DNA of 64,000 bases from Roseinatronobacter thiooxidans (GTDB taxonomy: Bacteria > Pseudomonadota > Alphaproteobacteria > Rhodobacterales > Rhodobacteraceae): contig NZ_MEHT01000046.1 in NCBI RefSeq assembly GCF_001870675.1, forward strand, positions 102,565 through 166,564, read 5' to 3'. The position numbers and the translations under genes were made by a program. Positions 62,298 to 64,000 of this stretch are shown in pieces. The number at the start of each line of letters is the position of its first letter. Position 1 is the first letter of the stretch. The notes beneath the pieces are model-generated. The model was not told the DNA's origin. It did no database searches and was given only the letters and a program-made list of their open reading frames with translations.

Positions 62298-63617
62298 ATG
62301 AACCTCTCCACACTCGCCGCGGCCCGCGCAGAGGCGGGCCGCCCTGTTCGCGTGGCGCTGATCGGAGCCGGAAAATTTGGCTCCATGTTCCTGTCACAGG
62401 TTCCGACGATCGCGGGTCTCGAAGTCTCTGCGATTGCAGACCTCGATCCGGACAAAGCGCGCGCCGCCTGCCGCGAGGTCGGGTGGGATGAGGCACTGAT
62501 CGCCGCGACCCGCTTCACCGAAAGCGCCGCCATGGCGATTGACGGTGCGGAGGTGATGGTCGAGGCCACCGGCCACCCCTTGGCCGGGATCGCCCATGCG
62601 CTTGGCGCAATCGAAGCGGGCATCCATGTCGTGATGGTCAATGTAGAAGCGGATGTCCTTGCCGGGCCGGTGCTGGCCAGGAAAGCGCAGAAGAAGGGCG
62701 TCGTCTACTCGATGGCCTATGGCGACCAACCGGCACTCGTGGCCGAGATGGTGGACTGGGCGCGCGCGGCAGGCTTCTCGGTAGCGGCAGCGGGCAAGGG
62801 CACGAAATACCTGCCGCACTACCATCAGGTTACGCCCGATAACGTCTGGAGCCACTATGGCCTTACGCCCGAACAGGCGGCGACCGCGGGCATGAATCCG
62901 CAGATGTTCAACTCTTTCCTTGACGGCACGAAATCGGCGCTTGAGATGGCCGCGATTGCCAATGCCTGCGGCCTAGATGTGCCAAGCGACGGTCTTTCCT
63001 TCCCGTCCTGCGGTGTGGACGACCTTGCCCATATTCTCCGGCCGCGCGAGATCGGCGGCTGTCTGGAACGCGACGGCATGGTGGAAGTGGTGTCCTCAAT
63101 CGAACGCGACGGGCGGCCTGTCTTTCGTGACCTGCGCTGGGGCGTTTATGTGGTTCTGAAAGCGCCCAATGCATACGCCGCCGCTTGCTTCCGGCAATAC
63201 GGCCTACCGACAGATGCGACAGGTCTCTATGCGGCCATGTACAAGCCCTTCCACCTGATCGGGATGGAGCTGTCGATCTCCATCCTGAGCGCAGCGCTGC
63301 GCGGCGAGGCCACAGGGACAACGCGGGAATGGCGCGGTGATGTGGCAGCCGTCGCCAAGCGCGACCTTGCGGCGGGCGAGACGCTGGACGGTGAAGGCGG
63401 GTATACTGTCTACGGGCGGCTCGTGCCCGCCACCCGCAGCGCGCAGGAGCGGCTCTTGCCCATTGGGCTTGCCCATGGGGTCAGGCTCTTGCGGCCAATT
63501 GCGGAGGGGCAAGCGCTTGCAATGGAGGATGTTGCGCTCGCTCCGGATATCCACGCAGTCGCCCTGCGCGAGGAGATGATCGCGCATATCACAGCGTGGA
63601 CGCCGATCCGCAGTTAA
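62298..63617 (+). CDS. NAD(P)-binding oxidoreductase with C-terminal SAF domain
   Basis: The 439-residue protein has an N-terminal homoserine-dehydrogenase-like Rossmann domain ('VRVALIGAGKFGSMFLSQVP', 'GAEVMVEATGHPLAGIAHAL', 'HVVMVNVEADVLAGPVLARK'). A central substrate domain follows ('GKGTKYLPHYHQVTPDNVWS', 'FPSCGVDDLAHILRP'), then a C-terminal SAF/antifreeze-like domain ('KRDLAAGETLDGEGGYTVYG', 'IAEGQALAMEDVALAPD'). This class is found in sugar-acid and branched-sugar catabolism. The substrate is unknown. It is co-transcribed with the aldolase. The start at 62298 is preferred to the longer frame, which overlaps the aldolase gene. Confidence 0.88.
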   Translation: MNLSTLAAARAEAGRPVRVALIGAGKFGSMFLSQVPTIAGLEVSAIADLDPDKARAACREVGWDEALIAATRFTESAAMAIDGAEVMVEATGHPLAGIAHALGAIEAGIHVVMVNVEADVLAGPVLARKAQKKGVVYSMAYGDQPALVAEMVDWARAAGFSVAAAGKGTKYLPHYHQVTPDNVWSHYGLTPEQAATAGMNPQMFNSFLDGTKSALEMAAIANACGLDVPSDGLSFPSCGVDDLAHILRPREIGGCLERDGMVEVVSSIERDGRPVFRDLRWGVYVVLKAPNAYAAACFRQYGLPTDATGLYAAMYKPFHLIGMELSISILSAALRGEATGTTREWRGDVAAVAKRDLAAGETLDGEGGYTVYGRLVPATRSAQERLLPIGLAHGVRLLRPIAEGQALAMEDVALAPDIHAVALREEMIAHITAWTPIRS

Positions 63618-63685
63618 GTGCACTGATGGGCAAGATCAGCTTAGCGAATTGCATGATGCCCGGTGTCAACAGCCACTGCTTTGAT

Positions 63686-64000
63686 TGAATAGCCCCTAGA
63701 TTTGTAGACGCCTTGCTTGGTAATTTTGGAAGCAAGGAGGACGAGATGTCCGCAAGTAAATTCACAGACGAGTTCAAGCGCGATGCAGTGGCCCAGGTCG
63801 AAGATCGGGGCTATCCGGTGCGAGAGGTTGCCGAGCGTCTTGGGGTCAGCACGAAGTCGATCTACACGTGGCAGAAGCAATTTTCGCGGCCCGCGAAGGT
63901 GATCCAGGAGGTCGACGCTCAGGCTGATGAGATCCGCCGCCTCAAGCGTGATTTGGCGCGGGTCATTGAGGAGCGGGATATCCTAAAAAACCGTTCCGGG
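63686..64000 (+). mobile_element. IS3-family insertion sequence, left part (runs off window)
   Basis: A probable left inverted repeat TGAATAGCCCCTAGATTTGT begins near 63686; its GCCCC...TTTGTAGAC pattern is common at IS3-family ends. It precedes an OrfA gene. The element continues past the window end, so its right repeat, OrfB and target duplication cannot be seen. Confidence 0.7.
63746..64000 (+). CDS. IS3-family transposase OrfA (partial, 3' end outside window)
   Basis: AGGAGG precedes the ATG. The product begins 'MSASKFTDEFKRDAVAQVED' and has an HTH ('VREVAERLGVSTKSIYTWQK') followed by the leucine-zipper region 'IRRLKRDLARVIEERDILK'. An A6 run near 63985-63990 lies where IS3 elements usually shift frame (-1) to make OrfAB. 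The window ends 10 bases later. Confidence 0.9.
   Translation, partial: MSASKFTDEFKRDAVAQVEDRGYPVREVAERLGVSTKSIYTWQKQFSRPAKVIQEVDAQADEIRRLKRDLARVIEERDILKNRSG

Overview
The window is a 64 kb piece of a high-GC alphaproteobacterial chromosome, most likely from the order Rhodobacterales (family Rhodobacteraceae). The evidence is gene content and style: a long B12-dependent ribonucleotide reductase, a urea ABC operon urtABCDE, oxygen-independent ubiquinone genes ubiTUV behind a perfect FNR box, a TAXI-type TRAP catabolic operon, and GC-rich intergenic hairpin repeats of the kind common in this group. No rRNA, CRISPR array, replication origin or intact prophage is visible.

Layout. 0-2.7 kb: a PAS/AAA+/Fis regulator with a damaged AAA+ core, then a small excisionase-like HTH gene beside a tRNA/tmRNA-3'-end-like segment. 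2.7-6.3 kb: nrdJ with an upstream NrdR-like box. 7.4-12 kb: tRNA-Gly(GCC), a J-domain protein, BolA, a DUF4177 protein, a MarR regulator, an XRE-cupin regulator and an FAH-family enzyme. 12-18 kb: urtEDCBA on the minus strand, with a strong hairpin between urtA and urtB. 18.5-21 kb: a solitary Stealth-type phosphotransferase and a diheme peroxidase-like cytochrome. 21-25.4 kb: moaB and ubiT-ubiU-ubiV on the minus strand. Divergent to them is an open reading frame that fuses the first ~200 residues of UbiD to the last ~85 residues of UbiX, followed by a stub of NnrS.

25.4-38.8 kb: one minus-strand catabolic operon. In transcription order it is IclR, DUF35/OB-fold, thiolase, CaiB-type CoA transferase, MmgE/PrpD (interrupted by an in-frame TAG), D-2-hydroxyacid dehydrogenase, TAXI receptor, fused TRAP permease, MFS, GST, quinone oxidoreductase and amidase. 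Two palindromes in front of the IclR gene are probable operators. Its distal end abuts the truncated nnrS, which suggests that this block replaced older sequence. 39-47 kb: a 1713-residue repeat/vWD/dockerin-like exported protein, a DUF6880 protein and RsgA. 47.5-55 kb: a minus-strand operon with an ABC importer of the NrtA/SsuA class, an OsmC-like protein, an acyl-CoA-dehydrogenase-fold flavoprotein without a visible catalytic Glu, and a ferredoxin-reductase-type flavoprotein. A TetR gene is divergent to it. 55-59 kb: LuxR and ECF-sigma regulators and small unknown genes. 59-64 kb: IS110 and IS66 remnants, a LysR/class II aldolase/SAF-oxidoreductase module, and the left end of an IS3-family element that runs off the window.

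A ~220 bp imperfect inverted-repeat element occurs twice in the same orientation (about 11.85 and 47.5 kb). The observations most worth following are the UbiD-UbiX chimera beside ubiTUV, the adjoining nnrS truncation and operon boundary, the amber codon in the MmgE/PrpD gene, the degenerate AAA+ regulator, the ABC/flavoprotein/OsmC operon of unknown substrate, and the dispersed repeat. All functional statements are read from sequence by eye. No alignments or database searches were run.
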